Source: Owenia fusiformis (taxonomy: Eukaryota > Annelida > Polychaeta > Sabellida > Oweniidae). Taken from it: DNA of 25,000 nt. The notes under the pieces were generated by a model. It worked only from the letters and a program-made list of their open reading frames with translations. It did not search any database and was not told the origin of the DNA. The DNA lies in assembly GCA_903813345.2 (NCBI GenBank), contig CAIIXF020000150.1:1-25000 (forward strand). Reading direction: 5' to 3'. This document shows positions 1 through 16,028 of this stretch, piece by piece. Both the position numbers and the translations under genes were made by a program. Each line of letters begins with the position of its first letter. The first letter of the stretch is position 1.

Positions 1-42
1 TCTTGAAGTGTAAGACCTTGGTATAACAAGTATCGAAATTAT

Positions 43-240
43 AGGGTGACACAAAAAGTGCCACCCACATAATGTTGCTTTACTTTTTTGTCTGCATAAA
101 TTCCGATTTAAAAAACTATACTCCACAAGAAGTTCCAGATAAGTAGCTCAACTAAATGCACTTTTATTAGCATTACAACATGCAACGTGCAAATAAAAAA
201 GTTATTCAACAAGTTATTCCACCTTTTTGTGGCACCTTGT
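43..240. mobile_element. Small inverted-repeat element (MITE-like)
   Basis: GGTGACACAAAAAG at 46-59 faces the reverse complement of GGTGCCACAAAAAG near 235. Inside, TGTTGCTTTACTTTTTTGTC pairs imperfectly with the complement of the 190-215 region, so the arms are about 50 bases. No clear target duplication was found. Confidence 0.5.
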
Positions 241-714
241 AGTTAAGTGATAAAATGATAAATGATAGTGATAAAAGTATAATGATAAAATGTCGCGAGA
301 TGATGACCAGACAAATTAACATTTGACTTTTGATGCTACATCCATTGATTTCTAGACCAGGAATTTATGATATGACAATAAAAACAATAACCCGTTTTCT
401 GTGTGCTCCTAAATTGTAACATATTCAGATGACCCCAAACGTAACGAACTGTCCTACTGATAATTATTTCATTTCGTTCACAACCATCATTCATATTTTC
501 ATTCATTTCGTCTAAGTTACAGATGGACCGATTAAGGAACATACAAATTAAATGTAAATTTTGCAATACCTAGCCGAATACGTGTTAATACATAGAATAA
601 AAACGTTTTTCTTTAAAGAGTTCATGATTTCCGGGAAATGTACATTTAACTTAAGAAGCCCAAATCCGAGATGCACAAGACTTGCATGATACCCCCATTT
701 CTTGTGTTATTCAG
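241..714. other. Upstream intron sequence, no exon recognised
   Basis: AT-rich with scattered stops in all frames. A short open frame on the minus strand (566-336) has no splice or domain support. It is presumably intron of the collagen gene, since 715 begins with an acceptor. Confidence 0.5.
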
Positions 715-6670
<5,956 letters not shown>

Positions 6671-9201
6671 ATGGCGCTGGATGCAACAGTTGTCTACGGA
6701 GATGGCCGCCATTAATAATCAGCCAGTTTCGTATTTTGCGACAGACTTTCTTATAATGGTCATTATATTGTCCACCAATGAAACAATAGAACGAATAGGA
6801 CGATAGTATGTTAATCTGGTTGTGTGACTGTGTTCATTACAATAGATATATATGTTAAATTGTTTGTAGTTGAGAATGGTAACTAGGTGTAGCATTTGCA
6901 ACTACAACTTGTACATGTAGGATTTATATTCTATCTTTAACCATACGCTAATTTGATAACACTGGTTTTCATTTCCTGTGATATATGTCATATTTCCGGT
7001 TACCATAATCATATATTCCTCGAATCTCTAGCTTTACTTGAGACAATGCAAGTTGTATATATATGTTTTAGTCTAGCATCAGTTTTGCATGCATCAATAT
7101 ATAGAAATCACTTAGATGATATACGGGTGTATAGTTTCTGAGGACGAATAGTGTTTTTTACGATTGTATGCTTAACTGAATTTAGGAGGACATTTGGACT
7201 TGTCATATACGTACACTCCACTCCATATATCTAGAAACATACCAATTGTTGTGTTATAATTGTCACACATTTGCAACACGAGCATCAACATCTAATGAAG
7301 AGAGTGTATTTAGATTAAGCCCCACATTTAGGATAAGGCCTCACATTACTTGAAGTATTATATAAAATACGCCTGTAAATAACGATATGAAATAACATCT
7401 TGTATAGGTTTTGCCAAACACTGAATGGAAACTCTGACATGAGAGTCCCCATATCTTCATAGTAACTCGTTCAGTGCGTTTCTGTCCTGATAGCACTGAA
7501 CAAAATGCTCAGAGGAGGAAAAGTCCAAAGAAGTTCTATAGCTTTTTTCCATTGAGTGAACTCATGGACTTGGGACTTTTTATGCAAGCTCAATTTCGCA
7601 CTTAACAGTATATAGAAGCATTGTTTTAAAAGCATTAAAAAAGATCAAGTTTGATCTTCAAAATCACTACTTAGTGGCTTTCATTTTTATTATTTGTTAA
7701 ATAAATAAAGATATATTTCAAAATTGTATTTATATGATACAGATATGTACATTGTATATTAGAATAATATAATATAAAACTAATCATTCCAAATAAATAT
7801 TGGCGTTGTTATGGAAACCAGTTATTTTGTATGTGTATGAAAATCGTTATGCACGATGGTTACTATAGAGATAGCATATACATGTCAGGAACATGAATTC
7901 AAACATAACCATGCTATATCAGAATCTCTCATTCAATTTAATGCAGCATAACCGTTTTTGAGGAATATATCATTAAAAAATCTAAACTTCCAGGAAATAT
8001 CCCTAAGCACCAATTGTCAGAAAAAATAAAATAATATAAAGAATCACTATTAGTTACATAAGTCACTCTATTAGTTACTGTAGGATACATACGGAGCAGA
8101 TTGTCAAGAGTTGGATGGAAATTTTGACATACTAATACGTTTTCAAAGAAATGAGTATGCTGGACGATTTGGACAGGTGTAAAGGGGTTGGTGGTCCTAT
8201 CAAATTTTTGTCCTACTCTCTATTGATTTATATGGTGACCTAATTACAATTATTTTCCTTATTATTTATTTACACAGTCAGGGCCAGTAAGGGCCGTAAG
8301 GAAAGGGGACCATAATCCACAGGGGACCATAATTTTTTATCTTGATACGGCCGTGACTCAATAAGCTCATGAACTATTTTAGAACACAAGGACGAGCTGA
8401 TAATCGCAAGCTTGGCGACACGTCAAAGGCTTTAGAAACGATCATTTGAATGCAAAATATAAGGGGTCCATATCCACTTTCAATAGACCTTAATCAAAAT
8501 TACGAAATAGGAGTCTTGTGGAGATACGTAATACCGAGTTTGGTAATATTTAATTTATGTTTTCCTGTACCTCCTATAAACCTTACTTAGATACCTCGAC
8601 ACGCTTCTAATATCACCCCATGCAGACAGATCGCCTAAAATTACATTAAAATGTATATGGCCAAAAAGGCCCATTTTTAAGGTTCTACAAAAGATTTTGG
8701 GTCCAAGGCCCTACAATTTTTTTCTGGGCCCACAAAAGGGTGGGGACCGGGACCCATGGGCCCCCTGGACCCGCCAGTGATATGTATATTCAATGCTAGG
8801 TACATAATGGATAGATATGCATTTTTTGATCAGTTATGTGCTATGACTGGTTTTAGAGGGTCTTCAGGCCAAAAGAAATGTACTGGTAGAAATGGTGATC
8901 AGATTTTCAGAATTTGGTTGTATTGTACTTTCTGAACCTTGGTTTTGATAATCTGTAAATCGTATCATTTCGTCTTACAGATTTTTGCTTGCATACTGTA
9001 CATATTATGTACAATGTTGATCCGTGCACGGACATTTTATAGTTAGCATGATGTTAATAAAGGATTACACCATAATAATAATTGGGTATAAACCCTTTAT
9101 TGTTTGTAAAAACAAATGACGATGCAGATGAAACTCAATGAGCGTTGAATAAGCCACATGGTGAACAGAATCACACCCTTGAACAGAATACACTTTTCGG
9201 G
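6671..9201. other. 3' UTR of the collagen gene and intergenic DNA
   Basis: The first kilobase is probably 3' UTR up to the AATAAA pair at 7700-7709. Beyond that the DNA is AT-rich with a GC-richer island at 8280-8340 and 8650-8780 (repeated ggggaccataat, and runs such as gggaccgggacccatggg). These may be old transposon debris, but I could not identify a family. No exon candidate was found. Confidence 0.4.
7700..7709 (+). promoter_or_regulatory. Poly(A) signals of the collagen gene
   Basis: Two overlapping AATAAA hexamers (7700-7705 and 7704-7709) lie about 1.03 kb after the stop codon, with another at 7792-7797. No earlier AATAAA was seen after the stop, so the 3' UTR is probably about 1 kb. 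Confidence 0.5.
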
Positions 9202-9695
9202 ATGGAAAATTCAAAATGGCCACCTTAACATTTACCCAGAATGCCGAAAAACGAATGAGTTATAAACTCTCATAGTTTAGTTTCTAAAACTATACACTAT
9301 AGGTAGAAACATCCCTGAAAATTTCAAATGAATCCCTCAAACGGTTTGGCTGGAAACCTGTAGTCAAGCCTTGACAGACAAGATTTTAGGATGGAAAATC
9401 CAAAATGGCCGTCTTAACATTTATGCAGAATGTCGAAAAACTAATCAGTTCTAAACTTTCATAGGTAGAAACATCCCTGAGAATTTCAAATGAATCCCTC
9501 AAACGGTTTGGCTGGAAACCTGTAGACAAGCCTTGACAGACAAGATTTTAGGACGGAAAATCCAAAATGGCCGCCTTAACACTTACCCAGAATGCCGAAA
9601 AACTAATCAGTTTTAAACTTTCATAGGTAGAAACATCCCTGATAATTTCAAATGAATCCCTCAAACGGTTAGGCTGGAAACCTGTAGACAAGATT
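9202..9695. repeat. Tandem array, 162-bp unit, three copies
   Basis: Units start at the motif atggaaaatcCaaaatggcc at 9202, 9391 and 9553. The first unit carries a 27-base insertion (189 bases). Shared blocks include gtagaaacatccctga and tcaaatgaatccctcaaacgg. The third unit ends at a GC-rich tail (gggacgcccgcccgcacgg). Confidence 0.88.
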
Positions 9696-10066
9696 ATTCG
9701 GGACGCCCGCCCGCACGGCAAACTGATTACAATATAGCACCTTAGGGTGCGATAAAAATGGGTGCTAAAGGGGTTATTTAGATTAAACTTTCAAAACGTC
9801 TCATTGGCCATTGTTATTGTTTTGTTTTGTGTCAAGAAGCAAAAATCTGTGAATCATGGGATACATCTTATGGTTTTAAACACGTATTCGAGGGTTTAGT
9901 GAATATTTACCACTGGCTAGTATGTAGGTTCATCCTCGCCATTGGTTACATTAGTACCGATTTTATTTTGACTGGAAACCTTGAATATCAAAGTAAGTAT
10001 GGAATACCCATCGTACTTTGTAACTTACTATAAAGCGTACACGTAGATATGAGTATTTATCTGCAG

Positions 10067-10195
10067 ATATCGACGAGTGTCCATCGGGAAATGGCGGTTG
10101 CAAACACAAATGCGAGGACACAGAGGGCAGTTTCGAGTGTTCATTGATTGGATGGCAAGGGATACCAATTGGCGAATGATCCCACACATGTATAG
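10067..10195 (+). pseudogene. Decayed calcium-binding EGF exon
   Basis: The acceptor ttatctgcag and a GT donor after ...tgtatag bracket 129 bases with the phase 1-1 layout of the EGF exons in the collagen gene. The reading frame starts [16 protein letters not shown] and shares 16 identical bases (gacacagagggcagtt) with the exon at 4734-4859. The fifth EGF cysteine is lost (TTG), and the frame hits TGA at 10177-10179. Shifting one frame over the middle restores GYQLAND, which suggests a pair of small indels. It is therefore a dead copy, not a working exon. No other exon of a second collagen gene was found around it. Confidence 0.75.
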
Positions 10196-10836
10196 GTAAA
10201 ATAGGTTTTAGGGCGATATAAAGATGGCAGTACAGTGGTGTTCTGAATAGATTATTGATTGCTCTGCCATCTTTAGCTGAATGTCATTATTATCTCACTC
10301 AGCTCAACAAATACCCGGGGATTTGTCGTTTGCCAAATTACCTACTTAAAACTTTTTGCCTTGAGTGAAGGAAGTTGACAGTAATTAGATGATCGAGACA
10401 AGTTGCTTTTCACTACCAACAAAAATCAATTATTGTAGTTGTACCATACCCATTTTTTTCCGATTTACATTTTTGGTGGCCACTTTTATTCGAGCTTTAG
10501 TTTGGTATCTATAACATGATATATTTTACATAATAGATTGGAACACCGAGTACGTTATTAAATGCCGCAGTTACGGATTCACGTGCATAAATATTTTTTC
10601 ACACACGGCAAACTTTCTTTGGCCCGCTCCATATAATCAATAAGTTAATGTATCTTTTACTGTGCCAATGTTCCTGAAGGTTGAAGGTCTATCAATTTAT
10701 CTTTTATTTCAACATTTGAAATAAATAATATAAAAATTGTATTTATACTGATTAAATGGTGCGTGCTGTATTATTTTTATATCTTTTATATGTGGTATAA
10801 CAAAAATCAAATATTCAATTTTCAAAAATAGGCACC
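10196..10836. other. Intergenic DNA between convergent genes
   Basis: AT-rich sequence between the decayed EGF exon (+) and the FReD 3' end (-). No exon, RNA gene or clear repeat seen. Confidence 0.5.
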
Positions 10837-10842
10837 TTTATT
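10837..10842 (-). promoter_or_regulatory. Poly(A) signal after FReD
   Basis: AATAAA on the minus strand about 140 bases past the FReD stop codon; the third cassette thus also has its own end signal. Confidence 0.5.
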
Positions 10843-10981
10843 GTTGAAACATAATGATAAATGAAAATTCGATTGTAGTACATAGGGATCATATCACGTT
10901 TTTCTAAAGAATTCCTCAATCAATTATAAATATGCATATTTATCTTCCAAACATAGGTTTGAAAACTTTTACTGAAAAGTT

Positions 10982-11182
10982 TCACTCTACACTTGTAGAT
11001 TCAAGATTTGGAGCGATAGCCATGGTGACCTTCAACAGTGAGTAGTTCTCATAACCGGGGATCGTTCTCCAACTGATACATTTTCTTCCAGGGCATTTTG
11101 GCCAGAATCTTGGATGCGTTACGTATCTGCCATTCAGATTGGCCCAGAAGCAATTGTTATACCACCAGCCAGAGTTATAGCG
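10982..11182 (-). CDS. FReD exon 5 with stop codon
   Basis: The acceptor is gtttcaag. The exon has 201 bases and ends in TGA at 10982-10984. It encodes SGWWYNNCFWANLNGRYV, then FWPKCPGRKCISW with an extra cysteine pair, and LLKVTMAIAPN. The WWYNNC...NLNG core is the ligand-pocket region of FReDs. Confidence 0.88.
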   Translation of the reverse strand, partial: RYNSGWWYNNCFWANLNGRYVTHPRFWPKCPGRKCISWRTIPGYENYSLLKVTMAIAPNLESTSVE

Positions 11183-13715
11183 CTTGAAACCCAAAAATTA
11201 CATTTGAAAGCAGTGTGAAATTAAAGAACGCCAATTGGTGTAAGATATTTATAAAAGCGAACGAACCCAAGGTGACATTTATAGTTTTAAATGGCAATGG
11301 AATTATTGAGTTTATTTCCATGATGAGAGGGTCATTTTGTTTTATTTTGCCGATCCCTTATTTGAGAATTTGACTAGCTCAATGCATTCTTGGTGACCAT
11401 TCATTTGAAGATGGGGTCAAGAGCATGGACGGACCATTCCTTTAAATTCTATGCATACTTAAAACATTATCTAAAATCTAGTATTTATTAACTTAATTTA
11501 GTTGAGTAAGTACTATGTTTTCCTCATGCAGAAACTTACACGATCTATTTTAGGCCTCTATCAAAAGTAAGGTAGCAGTATTAAATAGTAATCATTACCT
11601 CGGCACAATTTCCAGCCCAATTATCATTGTCTCGGTCACGTGTTGAAAACTTCTGTCCATTAGACATACCTCCGCAACTTGACCCTCCACAATACGACAG
11701 AGCATCACCTAAAGTAAGTTCATAGGGCATCACTAAGTTTCGATTTTTATCGATATTTTCAATGCTTATAACACCCCACTATGAGTGCCCTGGTCTCCCT
11801 AATAACCCAGATGGCAGTAGGTAGTTACCAGTTTCACCACCACTAGATGACCAATTTGGGTCAAATAACTTGGCAGATTAGAAATCAGTGCTCTTATACT
11901 TGAATATTCATCACTTTATGTGGATCAATTATCATATAAGCCTTATGTGTCTGATGATTATACTGAAAATATATTATGTAAACATGTCCAGTAAAAGAAA
12001 ATAAGAAAACGCATATCCCGATAGAATCCCAATACTTCGATGATAGACCTGTGTAAGATTATTGCCAAGTACCTGCGTTTCCAGAAAAGCCTTCGAGATG
12101 AAGTCTGTATCCGTCAGCTTCGTTACCAACATAGAAATGATCGTAGTTAGCTTCATGAACACGGTCAGCAGCATCTGTCATCTTTATATTTAACTTGTAT
12201 CTATGAAAGGTATCATGATACTGTAAAATGTGCTCTGAGACACACAAGTGCTAAGTGACATGTGCTCTGAGACACACAAGTGCTAAGTGATGTGCTATGA
12301 GACACACAAGTGCTAGGTTTTTGTGCTCTGAGACACACAAGTACTAAGTGATATGCTCTGAGACACACAAGTGCTAAGTGACATGTGCTCTGAGACACAC
12401 CAGTGCTAAGTGACATGTGCTCTGAGACACACAAGTGCTAAGTGACATGTGCTCTGAGACACACAAGTGCTAAGTGATGTGCTCTGAGATACACAAGTGC
12501 TAAGTGACATGTGCTCCGAGACACACAAGTGATAAGTGATGTGCTCTGAGACACACAAGTGCTAGGTTTTTGTGCTCTAAGACACACAAGTACTAAGTGA
12601 TATGCTCTGAGACACACAAGTGCTAAGTGACATGTGCTCTGAGACACACAAGTGCTAGGTGATATGCTCTGAGACACACAATTGCTAAGTGACATGTGCT
12701 CTGAGACACACAAGTGCTAAGTGATATGGTCTGAGACACACAAGTGCTAGGTGACGTGTGCTCTGGGACACACAAGTGCTAAGTGATATGCTCTGAGACA
12801 TACAATTGCTAAGTGACATGTGCTCTAAGAGCTATACACTAAGTGACATGTGGTCTGAGAACCATGTACCCCGGTAGGCATGTGCGCCGAAACACAAGTT
12901 CTAAGTGAAACGTGTTCTTTGAACGATATATCCTGAGAGGCATGTACTCTGAGACACATGTGGTAAGTCACTTGACCTTTGAGAACCATAGACACTGAGG
13001 GGCATTTAGTCTGAGACACACGTGCTTGGTGACATGTGCTCTGAGAACCAAATATCCCGAGAGGAATACGCTCTGAGACACATGTGCTAAGCGATGAGTG
13101 CATTGAGAACAGCTGATTGGGAACCAAATACTCTCAGAGGCATGTTAATGTTTGGTGGTTTCTTTTAAGCCTTACAATGGGGGAGGGAGGGGGTAGTTGT
13201 CAAACTTTTGTAGGGGGTGTAAGATCTTAAGAATGTGGAATTAGAAGTGAATATCAAAGATAAGGTATGTGATCTTACTTTTTTTGATTGGTTAGACGAT
13301 AAACCTTCTCAAGGCCCAGCCAGAAGTCAGTACTCATTGAAAAATTCTTTCCAAATCCATTTTTATAGTCCTCCCATAATCTGTTGAATATTTCTCGTCC
13401 ATTAAACCTAATCGAGCGAATACAAAAATAACATCAATTGTAAAATATATGTGAAATTCGTGAACAAAGATTGGTTGCATTTTTGGGGATCTTAAAGTAA
13501 GACACAGTACTCGTGAATGATTGAATTTGTAATGAAATATTATGCGTAGTTTTTTAAATACATAATATATTGTTTGATATGTCATGCATCATACCTGTTC
13601 TGTATAACGGTCCATTCTCCTCTGCAGAGTACATTAAAGGGTTCTGCTACACCCTGAGGCTGGATTCTTCTTACTGACACCATGTTTCCACCAAAACTGG
13701 CGCAATCGGCATTTT
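10982..13715 (-). CDS. Fibrinogen C-terminal domain (FReD) cassette, five exons
   Basis: Exons 13715-13595, 13407-13279, 12200-12073, 11708-11599 and 11182-10982 join in phases 2, 2, 1 and 0 and encode 228 residues ending in TGA. This is a full-length fibrinogen-related domain. Its motifs are GEWTVIQNRFNGREIFNRLW, YKNGFG, FWLGLEKVYRLTN, YVGNEADGYRL, the calcium loop FSTRDRDNDNWAGNCAE, and SGWWYNNCFWANLNGRY. Such domains bind acetylated sugars and other ligands in ficolins and in invertebrate recognition proteins. Entry is in phase 1 directly before the first cysteine, with no start codon or signal peptide upstream. It is therefore either the third alternative 3' end of the DSL gene or the surviving tail of a separate gene. 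Confidence 0.85.
11599..11708 (-). CDS. FReD exon 4
   Basis: The exon has 110 bases, donor gtaatg, and leaves in phase 0. It encodes DALSYCGGSSCGGMSNGQKF and STRDRDNDNWAGNCAE, including the calcium-binding DRDND loop. The YCGGSSC cysteine pair is additional to the usual FReD set. Confidence 0.85.
12073..12200 (-). CDS. FReD exon 3
   Basis: The exon has 128 bases; acceptor cctttcatag, donor gtactt. It encodes YKLNIKMTDAADRVHEANYD and HFYVGNEADGYRLHLEGFSG. Its acceptor lies only about 29 bases from the minisatellite that fills the preceding intron. Confidence 0.85.
12229..13140. repeat. Minisatellite (30-32 bp, about 19 units, then degenerate about 61-bp dimers) in FReD intron 2
   Basis: From 12229 to about 12830 the unit tgctctgagacacacaagtg plus ctaagtgacatg repeats about 19 times with 30- and 32-base variants. 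A block with the variant tgctaggtttttgtgctct recurs at 12311 and 12560, a 249-base higher-order period. From about 12840 to 13140 the array continues as four diverged units of about 61 bases that alternate tctgagaacca and tctgagacaca halves. Open frames here are by-products. Confidence 0.93.
13179..13219 (+). repeat. G-rich tract, possible quadruplex
   Basis: gggggagggagggggtag followed 17 bases later by tagggggtg gives four G runs within about 40 bases, in FReD intron 2 beside the minisatellite. Only the sequence pattern supports it. Confidence 0.35.
13279..13407 (-). CDS. FReD exon 2
   Basis: The exon has 129 bases, with donor gtaaga after a run of seven A. It encodes FNGREIFNRLWEDYKNGFGK and FWLGLEKVYRLTNQ, the most recognisable FReD block. 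Confidence 0.86.
13595..13715 (-). CDS. FReD exon 1
   Basis: The exon has 121 bases; acceptor gattttcag, donor gtatga. It encodes NADCASFGGNMVSVRRIQPQ and EPFNVLCRGEWTVIQN. It holds the first disulfide pair and the WTVIQ motif of the FReD. Confidence 0.83.
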
Positions 13716-13857
13716 CTGAAAATCATTACCAATAGTGATGTAGTAAATAGTCGTGCAGATCGGAACAAGGCCGATTTATGTCGGCCATAGACGTAATTAT
13801 CAAATGGTAAATGTTCCAAAGTCCTTCTCCGTAATGGCATGTTACAACTTACAAAAC

Positions 13858-14036
13858 CTGAGGCCCAGGAATACGTTAAAAATGTTTAAAATGTTCGCTA
13901 TATACTGAGTTGTTAATGCGTGGTGTATACATGTATATAAATTACTTACATGTATACGAATAAGACTGATTTTTATAATGTTAATGGATAAGAATAAGAC
14001 TGATTTTTTATCAATGACAGTATACCCGGGCCTCAG
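13858..14036. mobile_element. 179-bp MITE with 8-bp target duplication
   Basis: The left end CTGAGGCCCAGGAATAC and the complement of the right end CTGAGGCCCGGGTATAC match at 15 of 17 positions. The element is flanked on both sides by TACAAAAC (13850-13857 and 14037-14044). An 8-bp duplication fits hAT or Merlin-type transposases. The centre holds a palindromic tgtatacatgta stretch. It lies between CUB-B and FReD exon 1. Confidence 0.82.
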
Positions 14037-14044
14037 TACAAAAC

Positions 14045-14570
14045 TAACCATAATCCATTACTAGTTTGGTCCAGTGTAAATGCTCAGCCCCGGGTATTTT
14101 AATTTACCCTTGCTATTGAAAGGGGATGAGATAACAGGTACATGTAAGTAAAAAGGCACGGGTGTTACCCTTCTTTTCTGATAACCTATCATTTTAAAGA
14201 TCCACTGACTTCATTCAGTTTTAATAAACCTTTGGAATATTGGCATGACAAGCTAATTCCACACTTGCACTTAGTTATATTGTTTTTGATTGAATTCACA
14301 ATCAGGCCTAGGAAATTGAACGTCTTCTCCTTTAGACACATAGTCACTAAATATAAAACGCATTAAGCACATTATTAAGTCAATTTCGGGACAATGTAGT
14401 AAGTATTAATTCATGATTATGGTAAATTATGATTATTATTTCGAAATATAAATTAATCGTGGATGCATAAAAGTGGTGAAACTTATCTTTGACTTATGAT
14501 TGATGTTACAATAATTCGAACAATTATACGTGAATTAATACCAACAATCATGCATTATTAATAAAAATAT
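14045..14570. other. DNA between FReD and CUB-B
   Basis: AT-rich, with no signal-peptide or EGF exon on the minus strand that could start an independent FReD gene. I looked for an ATG with a hydrophobic run before a donor and found none. Confidence 0.5.
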
Positions 14571-14635
14571 TTTATTCATCTTAACAATCTTAACATCACA
14601 GAACATCTTGTCGTGGCGGATCAGACGACCAAAAA

Positions 14636-14641
14636 TTTATT
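14636..14641 (-). promoter_or_regulatory. Poly(A) signal after CUB-B
   Basis: AATAAA on the minus strand about 45 bases past the CUB-B stop, with a second at 14571-14576. It gives CUB-B its own transcript end, independent of CUB-A and the FReD. Confidence 0.5.
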
Positions 14642-14684
14642 GAGCCATAGAAATCTAAAGTACAGTATAATTTGGTTCGGGCAA

Positions 14685-14898
14685 TCAACCATCATGCACT
14701 GGTACTTGAACGAATTTATAAGTCGCTTTGAATCCGTTCCCATCATATTTATCATCGGATTTAAATACGCCCTTAAAATGCCTCCCTGCAGATCTGGTTG
14801 TAGGAGGTTTGAAAACACCGCAGTAACGAACATTATTCTCGTCATTGAGGTCAAGGTCACCAAATTCAATGTAGTCACTATGTGTCGCTTCGCTACAC
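14685..14898 (-). CDS. CUB-B exon 2 with stop codon
   Basis: The acceptor is gtatccctag, and the frame ends in TGA at 14685-14687. It encodes CSEATHSDYIEFGDLDLNDE, RYCGVFKPPTTRSAG and DGNGFKATYKFVQVPVHDG. Both cysteines of the second CUB half are kept. Confidence 0.82.
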
Positions 14899-15224
14899 CT
14901 AGGGATACAATGAGTCATTCTCTTATTTTTAATCATAGTATTTTAAATGTCTGCCGTTAGGGTTTTGTCACTTTAACGAAAATTTTAGCAATAATCATTT
15001 GACTAGCTTTTAAAAACTTCGATTCCTTATAATTTTTAATACTAACGAGGGTAATATTCCGTCGATATCAAAAGCTCTGTCAAAGCTAATTTCCACTCGT
15101 TCTCCTTCGACACCCTCAAATACATATTGGCATTCGGTGTTTCTCGGATATTTGTTCGGGTACCTTGGTGACGCAAATGTTCCAGTTTTGCTTTTGCTAC
15201 TTTTGAATATGAATGTTCCACAGC
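14685..15224 (-). CDS. CUB-B terminal cassette (two exons, own stop)
   Basis: Exons 15224-15047 and 14898-14685 encode a second CUB domain (about 128 residues) that ends in TGA. It has the same internal intron position and phase as CUB-A. Roughly half of its residues match CUB-A, including the CGVFKP and YDGNGF.ATYKF motifs, so the two are an old tandem duplication. Entry is in phase 1, so it can follow the linker exon at 17219 as an alternative to CUB-A. No signal-peptide or DSL exon lies between CUB-A and CUB-B. It is therefore an alternative 3' end of the DSL gene, or an orphan duplicate whose head was lost. The open frame and splice sites argue against long decay. Confidence 0.78.
15047..15224 (-). 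CDS. CUB-B exon 1
   Basis: The exon has 178 bases, enters in phase 1 after atatttcag and leaves in phase 2 at gttagt, a slightly weak donor. It encodes CGTFIFKSSKSKTGTFASPR, YPNKYPRNTECQYVF and VEISFDRAFDIDGILP, parallel to CUB-A exon 1. Confidence 0.8.
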
Positions 15225-15694
15225 CTGAAATATCAAGTTAATTAGAAAATTCATTCTCACAATAAGGTATGCTTCCAGATGTGCTATTATGATTTCAGCC
15301 CTATCTTACAGATTTCAGGTTCTAGCCTCCACTACAACACCCTTATATTATTATGTAAGATTAAATGATAAAATGGTAATCACATAAATTATTATATGAA
15401 ATTTCACCTTTAAGTGTAAAATTGTTGCAATATAACACACTATATATCAATGTTATATATCATTGTGGATTTTGGACTATTAGGCCGAAAATTAAAAATG
15501 TAATAGGGCCTAAATGTGCATCCTCCGATCGAAAGGCTCCAAGTTTCAGAACAACTTCGTTTTCTTTCGAAGAAGGAGGTGCGGATTCTCGACACATGCT
15601 TTGGAGGATGCGAATATGTGATCAAATATATAACTTTCTCAATAGCCTAAAAGAAACAACACAAATCAGGGTTTTATATTAAGCCATTGTTGCA
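15225..15694. other. DNA between CUB-A poly(A) signal and CUB-B
   Basis: AT-rich. No head exon (signal peptide, MNNL, DSL or linker) is present, which matters for the origin of CUB-B. The short open frames here have no domain or splice support. Confidence 0.5.
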
Positions 15695-15700
15695 TTTATT
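15695..15700 (-). promoter_or_regulatory. Poly(A) signal after CUB-A
   Basis: AATAAA on the minus strand, about 120 bases downstream of the CUB-A stop codon. It supports a genuine transcript end between CUB-A and CUB-B. Confidence 0.55.
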
Positions 15701-15817
15701 AATATTAAAATTATTTTAAACATTCAAAAGAGTACAGAATACATAAACAATAATCCTGTCTTGGATCATGTTAAAACCGGACGCATGTAACGACAAGGCT
15801 TTATGGTTCTCTGGATC

Positions 15818-16028
15818 TTACAAATCCCTGTTACGAGTGAATTTATAAGTCGCGCTGAAACCATTTCCATCGTATACATCATTCGATTTGAAAAGCAGCT
15901 GTAGGTAATTCCCGTCTGATCTGATTGGGCTCGGTTTGAATACGCCACACATGCGTTGTGCCCCCCTGTCGTTGATATTACGGAAGTTGCTATACGTCAA
16001 GACATCGCTCTGTGTGCTCTCAGAGCAT
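15818..16028 (-). CDS. CUB-A exon 2 with stop codon
   Basis: The acceptor is ctgctttacag, and the frame ends at TAA (15818-15820). It encodes CSESTQSDVLTYSNF, RMCGVFKPSPIRSDGNYLQL and DGNGFSATYKFTRNRDL. This is the second half of the CUB domain, with two more cysteines and the GF.A.Y closing strand. The protein ends ten residues or fewer after the domain. Confidence 0.88.

Noticed and set aside
8280-8780. GC-richer stretch as a possible gene or CpG-island promoter
   Set aside because: No open frame, splice signals or domain; it looks like old repeat debris that I could not classify.
12229-12830. Possible CRISPR-like array
   Set aside because: Units are contiguous with no unique spacers, and the genome is animal. 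It is a minisatellite.
12213-13127. Minus-strand frames with CVSQSTCHLALVCLRA-type repeats
   Set aside because: They come from the 30-32-base minisatellite. The 32-base units shift the frame, and the array lies in an intron between two FReD exons.
13634-14051. Candidate 5' exon with signal peptide for an independent FReD gene
   Set aside because: The two minus-strand frames here have no proper hydrophobic leader followed by a phase-1 donor, and part of one overlaps the 179-bp MITE.
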